NCBI GenBank assembly: GCA_947179155.2
Contig: OX359267.1
Span: 43,426,292 to 43,490,291, forward strand
From: Hedera helix
Lineage: Eukaryota; Streptophyta; Magnoliopsida; Apiales; Araliaceae
Direction of reading: 5' to 3'
DNA length: 64,000 nucleotides
Under the pieces are notes generated by a model. It was not told the origin of the DNA, did no database searches, and saw nothing but the letters and a program-made list of their open reading frames with translations. A program made the position numbers and the translations under genes. Of the stretch, positions 12,032 through 22,612 are shown one piece after another (the first letter of the stretch is position 1; each line of letters begins with the position of its first letter).

Positions 12032-14741
12032 TGTGATGCCCCCAAATCGGGCCCACACCACCCAATTTAAGTCGTCAAAAGAGTACAACAAAATTATTAC
12101 AATACATTGTTCAGTACCCAATAATACATAACTAAGTCTTCACAATTATTACTATTCTACAATACAGTAAGAACTACTATAGCAACTATCTCAAACCGCT
12201 ACTCCATTCCCCTTTCCTCCTCGCTAGTCCCGATTACACTCTCATTTCCTGAAGAATTGAACAAAAAGGAAAGGGTAAGCTCAAATAACACAGTAAGGAA
12301 TATCGTGATTAAAATAATGAAAAATAAATTATTCTTAGCTTTCAACAGTTGAGTTCTTAATCGAATATAATAGACAACAATTTTTAAATCAACAGCTGCA
12401 GTTGAGTTCTTGATAGAATAATGTAAACAACAAGATTAACAACAACAGTTAAGTTCTTAAACAAAATTCCACTGAAGAAAATTATCATCATCAGCAGTTA
12501 TTATTTCAATCATCAAGTATCATGATGTCTACTAGCTTCTCTTTTTAAGAAAATTATCATCAACTTTTATCATCTGAAACATCATTGGCCATGATCATGC
12601 CAAACAACAGTTCTTCTTTGCCCCTGGCCAAAGAGAACATTCATCACGTGTCCTTGTCATCTAACCAAAGACACCTAATAATTATATCGTATTTATCCTA
12701 TATCGCCTTTAACCTATATCACCTTTAACATATTATCTATGTCTCAGGCCACAAATATTCAGAATAACCTGATACTTGATGATTGAAATAATAACAGAGA
12801 TATAAATAATGAACAGAAGAAACAAGATAAACAATAACACGAGGAGTTAACAAATTTGACTTTGTCCAAATTTAAATAATGTCCAAATTATTAACATGAT
12901 GTATAAAAAAAGTGTTCAAGTCTAAGAGTAATGTCCAAGATCCACAGGGAAGAAGTTCAACGACAAGATTTACGGTACAAAGAATTAGTCAAAAATGTTC
13001 ACAGCTCAAATAAATGTCCACAGTTCAAAAGTTCAAGGTCCATAAGTTTACAGTCCAAATAAATGTCCACAGTTCAAAAGTTCAAAGTTTATAAGTTCAT
13101 AGTTCAAATATGATGATGGAAATTTAATAGGAATGTTCTTGTTAAATAGTATTAGATAAAGTGCAAACCATTAAGGGAATATTAATGAATTATTAATTCA
13201 AGAATTTTTACCGTTTAATAATATTAGAGGTACAAATGATATACTTTCTTACCGTAGTAAGTTTAAGTGATAAAAGATGAAAAAGATGGTATCCCTTACA
13301 AGTAAGAAAGAAAATGATATCCCTTTATGATGATGAAAAGAATGATATCACTTACCGTAATAAATTTAAGGGTTTAAAAGCAAATGATATCCCTTACCTT
13401 ATCTTGTAACTAAATACAACTTTTATGAGGTTGATCAACTTATATGTGTATTCATAATTTAATTACTGAGTAACACATACCAATTTTATGTATATAAATC
13501 ATCAAAGTGACTATATAAATATACTTCAAAATAATTTTTAAAGAAAATAATTTTCCAAAGTAAAATCTTTCAAATGAAGTTTTTCAAAATAAATCTTCCA
13601 ATAGAAGAGTCTTCTAAAGAAAGAGTTGTAAATTGATGTGTGTATGAGTGTTTATATAACTTTTATAAGAAAAACTTAATTGAACAATACTCGTACTCTT
13701 CCAGATCTTCAATACTTAAGATAATTTTAATACTCTCAGAGAGTAGAAAGAAGATTGAGTGAGAAATGTATGAAACTCCTTATGCTAAGCCCCTTATTTA
13801 TAACCAGATCTAAACCAACTTTTTCACACACACGTTACATATTTTAATCTCATTTTTTAATTTGAACCATTTATCAACCAACACACGTTTCACACTTTAA
13901 TCTGCACCGTTCGTTAACTAACACGCGTTTCACGCCTACACGCGTTATATATTTACGTGTGTTACACACTTACGCTTGTTACACATTTACATACTATTTT
14001 ATTGATTTAATATCTCAATTATTAAACATATAATTTTTTTTAAATAATAAATCTGTCTAACTGTTTAATATCTGTGACTACTACTGTAACAATTATTGGC
14101 CCAATAATGTAAGATGTTGTGCATTATGACAATTATTGATTCAATAATATGGAACACTATGCAATTAATAATGTAAAATATTATATAATAACAATTATTG
14201 ATTCAATAATGTAAAATAATGTGAAATGATAATTATTGGTTCAATAATGTAAAATATTGTGTAATGACAATTATTGATGAAATACTGTGCAATAGACACT
14301 TTATCAGTTCAATAATTTAAACATTGTTTAATACCGTGTGCTGTTATGCAATATCATGTGCTACTGTAAAATATCGTGTGCTACAGTAAAATACCATATG
14401 TTACCATACTTTTACCACTGGGTATTTTAACAGTTAAAAGTGATAATACCGTTGACAATTTTTATTTATAAAGGCTACAGCTGTCGTTTTCTACATCCGG
14501 CAATATTTCATTGCGGGGTCCACCCATAACTGAATATTTCGGCGCAGTCATACGAATATTCCCCGACAGAAAGAATATTTCTCGACAAAACGAATATTCC
14601 CCAACCAATCAAATATTGTCCGACATAAAATTTAGCACATAACATCCTTAACTTTAATTTTTATTAATTTAACACATTACTGTTAAGCATAAAATTATGA
14701 GAAATTTTTTAAATCTATTTATTAAAATTCGGGGTCTTACA
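12032..14741 (-). mobile_element. Solo LTR (2,710 bp), Tekay-like family, minus strand
   Basis: On the plus strand it begins tgtgatgcccccaaatc and ends ttcggggtcttaca, the reversed termini of the family. Flanks are ttcaa (12027-12031) and ttcaa (14742-14746), a perfect 5-bp target-site duplication. No internal sequence is present, so this is a recombinational solo LTR. Its TATA box, reversed, is at 13795-13802. The copy has diverged visibly from the young paired LTRs (for example in the 14050-14400 caataattgtc repeats). Confidence 0.9.
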
Positions 14742-15816
14742 TTCAATATTATTCTTTTCTTGTCTTTGTTCACTTTTTTGCCTATAAATTGTGTTCTTTA
14801 GGTGCCTTTTATGCTATTTAAGGATTTGTAGAGTAATATTTGCATCATTCTTCCTGTCAATCGCATAGCTAGGACTTTAAATATTTATGATGTTGGTTCT
14901 CCCAGTGGAGGTAACGACGATGTAGTGGTGGTTCTTCCTCGGGACAAAGAAGCAAGAAAATGTATGGAAGATGTTCCCTTAAGGTCTATTCTGACAGGGA
15001 TAAAACATGAAATTGACCCTTTGTCTTTCGTTCTTACCGACCCCAAGCTTAGAGCCCTTAGGATTAACATACCCCGACCTTTCCCCAATTATGCTAGGAA
15101 TCTCTTTGCTGAAGCTAAATATAAGGATGTCAATAGGGTGTGTAAGTTTGACCTTACCTCTCAAGAGCAACTTAGGACAACTATTCTCCTACCTGAGGAG
15201 TAAGGTTTAAGAATGTTGAACTCCTCCGAGCATATCTATGACATCCCTAAGGATGGATGGGTAAGCATTCCAGTCATGCACTTTAGGTACGGTTTTAGCT
15301 TTACCCTCCACCGTTTTATTTGTGTATTACATAGAGATTTCCTTCGATTCGCCCTCGGGCAATTAGTGCTAATTTTATATTTCTTTGAATTACCTTTCTG
15401 TCTGGCCCATTACGCCGAGAAGAAACTTAAACCAATCTCGAGATTGTTCTTTTATACTTTCAAAGTTCAAAAATCCCAAACAAAGGGATTGTATCATATC
15501 TACCGTTAAGATGGAAGGCTCGAGTTGGTGTCACATCCTTCAAGCAATAAGGGTTGGCCTTAAGAATGGGTTTTTATTAAGGACAATGAACTATTAAGCC
15601 TCATTCGCTTCATTAGCCCGAAGAATCCCAAGGCCCTTCAGATAATTGAATACTTTGTCCCTAAAAAGGATTGAGTCTAGTACAACAATTTTTGTGAGAG
15701 ATACCCCAAGCAACCCTGGTCATTGAAGGACTTTTAGGACTAATACTTTCTTCATGATCATATACATAAGGAGATACTTAACCCTTCCCCCTTTTTATAT
15801 TGTCATATGCACACAT
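14742..15816 (+). pseudogene. Antisense ORF of Tat element, 5' part (Transposase_28-like)
   Basis: Coding-like sequence in several frames. Frame 14925-15203 opens MVVLPRDKEARKCMEDVP and ends in a stop. From about 15213 a second frame reads ...DGWVSIPVMHFRYGF, then SFTLHRFICVLHRDF and ALGQLVLI. This fits the pattern of the plant 'putative gypsy type transposon' (Transposase_28) domain: gW..vP..y...GF.lpLHpF...vlr...l..gQL. Stops and frameshifts follow at about 15509 and again before 15675. The reading continues in the same sense beyond the young Tekay-like element (25874-27239), which therefore interrupted it. Known background: extra ORFs with a DNA-transposon-associated domain, often antisense, occur between pol and the 3' LTR in Tat-lineage elements. 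Domain name by pattern only; alternatively an unrelated repeat ORF. Confidence 0.5.
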
Positions 15817-18800
15817 TGTAAGACCCCGAATTTTATGAAATATAAAATTTAATTTTTCTTCATATATATATTTTTCTGAAACAGTAAGTGGTTAAATCGA
15901 TAAAGTTAAAAGTTAAAGATGTTATGTGCAAATTTTATTTTGACGGACAATATTCGTTTTGTCGAGGAATATTCGGGCCGTACGACGGCGCCGAAATAAC
16001 AAATTATTTGTGGACCCCACAACGGAATATTTGTCGGATATAGAAAACGACAGAAGTAACATTTTTAAATAAAAATAGTCAACGGTGTTAACTGTTAAAA
16101 TACCGGTGATAAAAGAATAGTAGCATACGGTAATTTATGGTATTTTATTGTGGCACACGGTATTCTACAGTAGCACACGGTATTGCACAGTGTCTCGTAT
16201 TATTGATCTGATAATTGACACCGTAACTGTTGCACATCATTTCATCAATAATTGTCGTTGCATAATATTTTATGTTATCAATTCAATAATTGTTGCTACA
16301 CAGTATTTTGCATTATTGATTCAATAATTGTCATTGCACGGTATTTTATATCATTGAGTCAATAATTGTTGGTGCACTGTATTTTAAAATTATTGAACCT
16401 AATAATTGTCACAGTTGCAAATATATTGTAATTTATATTATTAAATTAATAATAATCTGTAACGTGTTTATTACATTATTGTTAAATTATTGTTGTAGTA
16501 TATTTTATTATATACGTAGGACCTACAGGAAGAATAAATAAATAAATAAATTTAAAAAAAAAATAAAATAATAATAATAATAATTTTTACTATTTGGAAT
16601 AGTAACCATGTGGACCCTCTGTGGGGGCCACATGAATTTTAAGCATGCAAATGTTGGAGATGGTTGGAAATGCAGCGTAGGCGGCTGCTTTGAATTCTCA
16701 GGCTGGCGTGCAGCACGCCAGCCACCTACCACTGCACAGTGACCTCTTTTCTCCTATAAATAGCTTGCTCAACTGAATAGAAAAATCACACCTAAAACAT
16801 AAAATTTTTCTATAAGAATTTTATGAGTTTTCTCTGAGAATAGTAAGGTTATTTTGAGAGTTTGAAAGCCAAAAGGAGTGCAAGAATTTTTCAAGTAAGT
16901 CTTTTATTAAAGAGTAGTAATTTTATAAATTCCTATTTTTCACGGTATTCACAAATCTTCCTTTAGAAGACTCTTCTATTAGAAGATTCATTTTTAAAAG
17001 CTTTCTTTGGAAGATTTATTTTGAAATATTATTTTAAAAACTATTCTAAAGTTATTATATTATACTACAAAAATTATGTTAAATATATATAATTTTGATA
17101 GTTCATAATATACGAGTTATCATACACTTTGAAATTTATATGTGGTAATTACTAATTTATATTATAAATATATAGGTTGATCAACCTCATTTAAATCAAT
17201 ATCCAGTCACGTGTTAAGGTAAGGAATATCATTTTTTTTCACTCTTAAATTTATTATGGTAAGGAATATTATTTTTTCACACTCTTAAATTTATTATGGT
17301 AAGGAATGTCATTTTTTTCTTACTTGTAAGGAATATTATTCTTTTCACACTCTTAAATTTACTGTGGTAAGGAATATCATATTCTTTCATCTTCTATTAT
17401 TTAAACTTACTACGGTAAGGGGTATCACTCTTTTCATCATCATAAATGGATATTATTTTCTTTCTTACTTGAAGGGATTATCATTCTTTGATTCTCGAAA
17501 ATAATATCGTTTCTTTCTTGTGTCATTTATTTCCATATATTAAATTGTGGGAATAACCTTACGGCGCGGTTTACCGCCTGTTGGTGAATAACCTTTTGTA
17601 TTCATTCCTTATTAATCTTTGAGAATAACCTTACGGTGCGGATTATCGTCTGTTTGGTGAATAACTCTTCGTATTCAAATTGATGGGAATAACCTTACGG
17701 TGCGGATTATCGCCTGTTGGTGAATAACCCTTTTTATTTGTCTCGTGTGGAAATAATTTGTCTACACGAATTATCACATGACACTTTTATTCCATATTCG
17801 TAAGTGATATCATTTTCCTTTATACTCATAAGGGATACCATCTTTTTCATCTTCCATTATTCAAACTTACTATGGTAAGGGATATTAATTCCCTTCACCT
17901 TTTGTTAATCAAACCTGCTACGGTAAGGGATATTATTTTCTTTCATACTCCTAAATCGAAACTTATTATGGAACTATTGCTTCTATAATTCCTGAAAATA
18001 TTATATGTTCCATAATAGTTGAACTTCATTATTTCAACTGAACCTTCCTATTTACGTGAACCTTTCTATTGAACTGTAACCGTTATTCTGAACTGTGGAT
18101 CTTGAATATAATTTTTAAATTTCACTCCACATCATGTTGACAATTTGGACATTATTTGAATCTGCACAAAGTAAACTTCTGATACTTATTGTTTATCCTG
18201 TTCTTCTATTCATCATTTGTATCACTGTTATTTGTATTAATCATCAAGAATCAAGCTGTTGTGAATATCTGTGGCCGGGGGCACAGATGTGATATAATTG
18301 TTGAACAGATGATAGGTTAAAGGCGATATACTAGGTTAAAGGCGATACATCTGTTCGGTGTCTTTTATGGCACGTGGTTAATGTTCTCTTTGGCCCGTAG
18401 TGCAAAGATGAACTGTTGATTGGTATGATTATGACCAAAGGCTGAATATGGTATAATCATGACCGTTGGTGTTATATTGAATGTCTTTGGCCCGTAGTGC
18501 AAAGATGAACTGTTGATCTGCATGATTATGACCAGGAACTGTGAAGTTGTATTATTTTGACTAATGGTATTTCAGATGATAAAAGTTGATGATATTTTTA
18601 CTAAAAAGAGAAGCGAGTGGACATTATAGTCTGCATTATTCTTCTAATAGATTGCTCATTCCGCTGCTATTATTGATCTGAACGTTGTTTAAGAATTTAA
18701 CTGCAGTTTTTGATATAAACCTTGTAGTCTATTGTATTCTATCAAGAACTCAACTATTGAAGGCTAATGATAAATTATTCGTCATTATCTTAGTCATGAT

Positions 18801-19083
18801 ATTTCTTACTGGGCTATTTGAGCTCACCCTTTCTTTTCGTTCCATTGTTTTTCAACAGGAGATGAGAACGTAACGGGGTCTAGCCGGGGAATGGAGTGAG
18901 AGTGCGGGGATAGCTATCATAGTCTTCACGTGTTATAAAATAGTGTGACAATAATAATGAAGACTTAGTTGTGTTGTATTATCCACTGTATTGTTGTACG
19001 TTGTATTTCATTGTAATAATTTTGTTGTAGTCTTTTGACGACTCAAGTTTGGGCTGTGTGGGCTCAGATTTGGGGGCGTCACA
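15817..19083 (+). repeat. 5' LTR of the complete Tekay-like element
   Basis: Begins tgtaagacc and ends gcgtcaca. The first ~0.9 kb holds a conserved gccgtacgacggcgccgaaa block and a series of ~50-bp caataattgtc repeats. A TATA box lies at 16755-16762. The part downstream of the promoter is made of repeat blocks: ggtaaggaatat units (17215-17400), three hairpin-forming ggaataaccttacgg units (17549-17740), and two ctttggcccgtagtgcaaag units (18398-18540). The minus-strand 70-codon frame inside it is not a gene. Confidence 0.93.
16755..16762 (+). promoter_or_regulatory. LTR TATA box (5' LTR)
   Basis: tataaata preceded by ttttctcc, about 940 bp into the LTR. The identical motif and context occur in every plus-oriented family LTR in the window and, reversed, in the minus-oriented ones, although the surrounding sequence varies. 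Transcription is expected to start roughly 30 bp downstream. Confidence 0.6.
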
Positions 19084-19085
19084 GT

Positions 19086-19097
19086 TGGCATCAGAGC
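19086..19097 (+). promoter_or_regulatory. Primer-binding site, initiator-tRNA-Met type
   Basis: tggcatcagagc lies two bases after the 5' LTR end. It matches the plant tRNA-iMet-complementary site tggtatcagagc at 11 of 12 positions (C for T at the fourth). This fixes the LTR boundary and the plus-strand orientation. Confidence 0.8.
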
Positions 19098-19280
19098 TTA
19101 GGGATATGGTCTTTAATGGAGATCTGGGGTTAGAACTAGGAGGGGAGAGACGAATAGAATTAATCACCTGTGTGTCCTACATAAATAATATTTTATCTAA
19201 TGAGTCAATTTGAATATAGGGACATGAAGTGATGAGTCAGTTTATTTGAACTAACATCTATTTTGTGACCACAGTTAAGT

Positions 19281-19889
19281 ATGGCATCTGGAAATCAGGA
19301 GGTTAACCACGGAGTACCCAAAGTGAATGTAGAGGCCACAAACAATTCTTCTACAAACTCAGAGTTGAATAATTTGCCTAAAGCAAAAATTATTTGTATC
19401 CGATCTAAAGAAGAAGAAGGTGAAAGTTCTACCGTCGTTTTTCCAAATTCGTTCTTTAAAGGATATCCGGAACTTGCGGAAATTGTTGCCTTTAATTTGC
19501 TCGACAGTTGGAAACATATCATCACCTGGTTATGCTCGATAACAAAGGATCGGAATATATGGACGTTTCATATAAGTCTTTGGGATTTATGGTGTTCGAG
19601 CTATGATTTTCAAGATTATTTAAAAATGATGTATCTACACTTTTGGGCGTTACAATTTAGAGGAATTCAGGTTAAGTTAGTCACTATCGTGGAAACTGTA
19701 GTCTATCGAAAATACTATTTTAATGGAAATCATTGGTACGCTACTACTGATGAAGTTGAAGAATCTGAGAAACAGTTCGTTAGAGAACTATTTCGTGGTA
19801 TCCCCATGGTTGAAATACGTGAAGATCCGGATGAAGTATATGGGACTCGATTTGATGATGACAGCCTTGATGATCAAGAAATCGAATGA
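19281..19889 (+). CDS. Unrecognised 202-codon ORF in place of gag
   Basis: It starts at ATG 19281, about 185 bp after the primer site, and ends at 19889. I do not recognise the product. The N-terminus is polar (MASGNQEVNHG...). The middle is rich in W, F and Y (residues ~75-120), and the C-terminus is very acidic (ending DDDSLDDQEIE). I see no zinc knuckle and no typical retrotransposon gag motif. The protease-like frame overlaps its end in the +1 frame, which would allow frameshifted expression or simply reflect decay. It could be a highly diverged or truncated gag, or a captured sequence. An uninterrupted frame in an element otherwise missing RT is notable. No signal peptide or membrane segment is evident. 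Confidence 0.55.
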   Translation: MASGNQEVNHGVPKVNVEATNNSSTNSELNNLPKAKIICIRSKEEEGESSTVVFPNSFFKGYPELAEIVAFNLLDSWKHIITWLCSITKDRNIWTFHISLWDLWCSSYDFQDYLKMMYLHFWALQFRGIQVKLVTIVETVVYRKYYFNGNHWYATTDEVEESEKQFVRELFRGIPMVEIREDPDEVYGTRFDDDSLDDQEIE

Positions 19890-20523
19890 GGTGATGACCG
19901 GTAAGCTATTCATCAATTCTCGAGAAGTCTATGCCATGTTAGATATTGGCTCTATCCACTCTTTTATCTCACCTATATGTACTCAACGTTTAAATTTGTC
20001 TATTGAAAACTTAAATCTTGTCTTATCAGTTGAAATCTCATTGGGAGAAATACCTATTACATTTACTATCTATAAATCTTGCCTAGTTTAAATCAACAAC
20101 CTCACATTACCTGTTGACCTTATTTCTTTGGAGATGCATGAATTTGATGTGATTTTAGGAATTGATTGGTTGACTACCCATCATGCTAAAATTGATTGTT
20201 TTCATAAGATTATTAGTTTTCATATTCCTAATCAACCTGTCATACAAATTCAAGCAACTAAACCATTGAAATCTATAACTATTATTTCTAGCCATAAAGT
20301 CATTCGTTTATTGAAAAACGGATGTCAAGCCTTTTTAGCCCATGTCATTGATTTGAACAAAAACACGTCAAACTTGAATGATATTCTTATTGTTAATGAG
20401 TTCCTGACGTTTTTCCTGAGGAACTTCCTTGCTTATCCCCAAACCGAGAAATTGAATTCTGTATCGATCTTGAACCCGATACTAAACCCTTTTCCAAAGC
20501 TCAATACCAAATGGCTCCCATAG
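19870..20523 (+). pseudogene. Gypsy aspartic protease and start of RT, decayed
   Basis: Two open stretches in one frame, separated by a stop near 20089. The first has INSREVYAMLDIGSIHSFIS, a retropepsin active-site region in which the usual D-T/S-G is D-I-G. The second has EMHEFDVILGIDWL, the second conserved motif of gypsy proteases. From about 20395 the protein is out of frame, but the DNA still encodes the linker and the beginning of RT, ending near 20535 (a MAPIERQEMK-like end). It then jumps directly to RNase H. The RT fingers, palm and catalytic YxDD region are absent, so the product cannot be active. Confidence 0.7.
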
Positions 20524-20542
20524 AACGCCAAGAGATGAAAGT

Positions 20543-22612
20543 TTGATTATTAGATATCGGTATCATTCGAGCGAGGAATGCGAGAAGAGTTTTCAAGAGC
20601 TTAAGAGGAGACTTGTTTCAGCTCCTGTTCTGACCATTCCATCAGGATCTGGAGAATTTGTCATATACAGCGATGCTTCAGGCAAAGGTCTAGGCTGTGT
20701 CCTTATGCAACATGGAAAGGTTATAGCATATGCCTCTCGACAACTCAAAGATTATGAGAAAAATTACCCTACTCATGATCTAGAGTTGGCAGCAGTCGTT
20801 TTCGCGTTGAAGATCTGGAGACACTACTTGTACGGAGAGAAAGTGGATATCTATACGGATCATAAAAGTCTCAAGTATTTCTTCACCCAGAAGGAACTCA
20901 ACATGCGACAACGACGTTGGCTTGAGCTGTTGAAGGATTATGATCACACAATCCAGTATCACCCGGGAAAGGCGAACGTTGTAGCTGACGCTTTGAGCAG
21001 AAAATCTTATGCGAGTACAAGTGCACTGCTGACAACACAAAAGCGTATTTTGTACGACTTGCAAAAGATGGAGATAGAGCTAAAGACACCAGGGACCCAC
21101 TCGAATATTGCTCACGTGCAAGTAGAACCAGCTTTAATTGATAAAATTAAAGCTGCTCAAGCTATCGATCCGGAACTGATAAACATGATAAATAAAGTAC
21201 AAGAAGGTACCATTCCCGAAGCAAGAATAGACGAGAAAGGAATACTTCGAGTCAACTCTCGACTCTGTGTTCCTAACGATCCTGAATTAAAGCATAAAAT
21301 CATGATGGAGGCACACAACACGCCGTTTGCAATCCACCCAGGAGGTACCAAGATGTATCGAGATCTTCGACATACAATTTGGTGGAACAATATGAAAAGG
21401 GAGATTGCAGAGTTTATCTCAAGGTGCCTAACTTGTCAACGTGTCAAGGCAGAGCATCAAGTACCTAAGGGTCCATTACAACCACTTGAGGTTCCCGAAT
21501 GGAAGTGGGAACACATCAATATGGATTTCGTGACGGGTCTTCCCAAAGTTTCTCAAGGCTTAGATGCAATTTGGGTCATCGTAGATAGATTGACCAAATC
21601 CGCTCATTTCTTGCCTATACGAGAAAACTTTTCACTTGAACGTCTTGCCGGTATGTACATAAATGAAATCGTGAGACTGCATGGCATGCCAGTTTCCATA
21701 GTTTCTGATCGAGATCCTAGATTCACTTCACGCTTTTGGATCAGTCTACAAAAAGCTATGGGCACTGAACTACGTTTTAGTTCTGCATACCATCCTCAAA
21801 CGGACGGACAATCGGAAAGGACGATCCAGACCCTCGAAGATCTTTTGAGACTTTGCGTACTAGATTTCAAAGGAAGTTGGGATAAGTACTTGCCATTGGT
21901 GGAATTTTCCTACAACAACAGTTACCAAGCAAGTATAGGTATGGCTCCATTCGAGGCTTTATATGGACGCAAGTGTCGCTCTCCAGTATGTTGGAATGAG
22001 GTAGGAGAAGCAAAACTGTTGGGACCCGAGTTGGTACGCTTGACGACCGAAAAGATCCAAATGACCCGACAACGAATACAGACAGCACAAGAACGACAAA
22101 AGAGTTATGCCGATCTTCATCGGAGAGATGAGAGATTCAACGTCGAAGATCATGTATTCTTACGTGTTTCTCCATGGAAAGGGGTTACGAGATTCGGAAA
22201 GAGAGGAAAGCTCAACCCTCGATTTATTGGCCCATTTGAAATCCTCGATCGAGTAGGATCCGTAGCCTACAGACTAGCCCTACCACCAAGTATGTCTCGC
22301 ATCCATAACGTTTTTCACATATCTATGTTACGTAAATATGTGAAGGACCCAAACCACGTCATTGAGTTAGAACCAGACGTTATAGCAGAAGATTTAACGT
22401 ATGAGGAGGTACCTGTTAAGATCCTAGATAAGAAGGAACAGATCTTACGCTCAAAGGTTATACCTCAAGTTAAGGTTTTATGGAGGAACCAAGATATTGA
22501 GGAAATGACCTGGGAGCTAGAATCTGAAATGAAGTCTAGGTATCCATACCTCTTCGAAATGCCAGGTACGTCAATTTCGGGGACGAAATTTCATAAGGAG
22601 GGGAGGTTGTAA
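20543..22612 (+). CDS. Gypsy RNase H-integrase polyprotein part, 689 codons
   Basis: Open throughout. The first Met is an accident of the deletion junction, and real homology starts at SEECEKSFQELK (about residue 9). RNase H has D in IYSDASGKGLG, E in THDLELAAV and D in IYTDHKSL. The integrase zinc-binding region has HNTPFAIHPGG followed by CLTCQRVK. The catalytic core has D in INMDFVTGL, D in SIVSDRDPRF and E in GQSERTIQTLE, so the DDE triad is complete. A GPF motif (RFIGPFEIL) and a chromodomain-like tail (VLWRNQDIEEMTWELE) follow. It is nearly the same protein as the minus-strand copy at 58940-61369. The frame reads through the polypurine tract and stops at TAA (22610-22612) supplied by the 3' LTR. 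Integrase could be functional; without RT the element is not autonomous. Confidence 0.9.
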   Translation: MIIRYRYHSSEECEKSFQELKRRLVSAPVLTIPSGSGEFVIYSDASGKGLGCVLMQHGKVIAYASRQLKDYEKNYPTHDLELAAVVFALKIWRHYLYGEKVDIYTDHKSLKYFFTQKELNMRQRRWLELLKDYDHTIQYHPGKANVVADALSRKSYASTSALLTTQKRILYDLQKMEIELKTPGTHSNIAHVQVEPALIDKIKAAQAIDPELINMINKVQEGTIPEARIDEKGILRVNSRLCVPNDPELKHKIMMEAHNTPFAIHPGGTKMYRDLRHTIWWNNMKREIAEFISRCLTCQRVKAEHQVPKGPLQPLEVPEWKWEHINMDFVTGLPKVSQGLDAIWVIVDRLTKSAHFLPIRENFSLERLAGMYINEIVRLHGMPVSIVSDRDPRFTSRFWISLQKAMGTELRFSSAYHPQTDGQSERTIQTLEDLLRLCVLDFKGSWDKYLPLVEFSYNNSYQASIGMAPFEALYGRKCRSPVCWNEVGEAKLLGPELVRLTTEKIQMTRQRIQTAQERQKSYADLHRRDERFNVEDHVFLRVSPWKGVTRFGKRGKLNPRFIGPFEILDRVGSVAYRLALPPSMSRIHNVFHISMLRKYVKDPNHVIELEPDVIAEDLTYEEVPVKILDKKEQILRSKVIPQVKVLWRNQDIEEMTWELESEMKSRYPYLFEMPGTSISGTKFHKEGRL
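22595..22607 (+). promoter_or_regulatory. Polypurine tract before the 3' LTR
   Basis: aaggaggggagg directly precedes the 3' LTR (tgtaagacc at 22608). This is the expected plus-strand priming site. The end of the integrase frame encodes it (lys-glu-gly-arg). Confidence 0.85.

Noticed and set aside
15213..15509. 98-codon frame as an independent small membrane protein
   Set aside because: Its central pattern fits the Transposase_28-like domain and it continues the reading of the flanking antisense-ORF relic.
16523..16732. 70-codon minus-strand frame, repeated at 23314-23523, with a similar one at 62038-62268
   Set aside because: It lies in the LTR upstream of the TATA box; the repetition simply reflects LTR duplication and the end is low-complexity (YYYYYFIFFL). 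No domain.
18685..18873. 62-codon plus-strand frame in the 5' LTR (copy at 25475-25663)
   Set aside because: Conserved only because the LTRs are nearly identical; no domain and not maintained in the divergent solo LTRs.
20780..22153. Several 63-94 codon frames antisense to RNase H-integrase (also 59399-60654 on the plus strand)
   Set aside because: Shadow frames of a well-supported coding region; they recur because the two pol copies are nearly identical.
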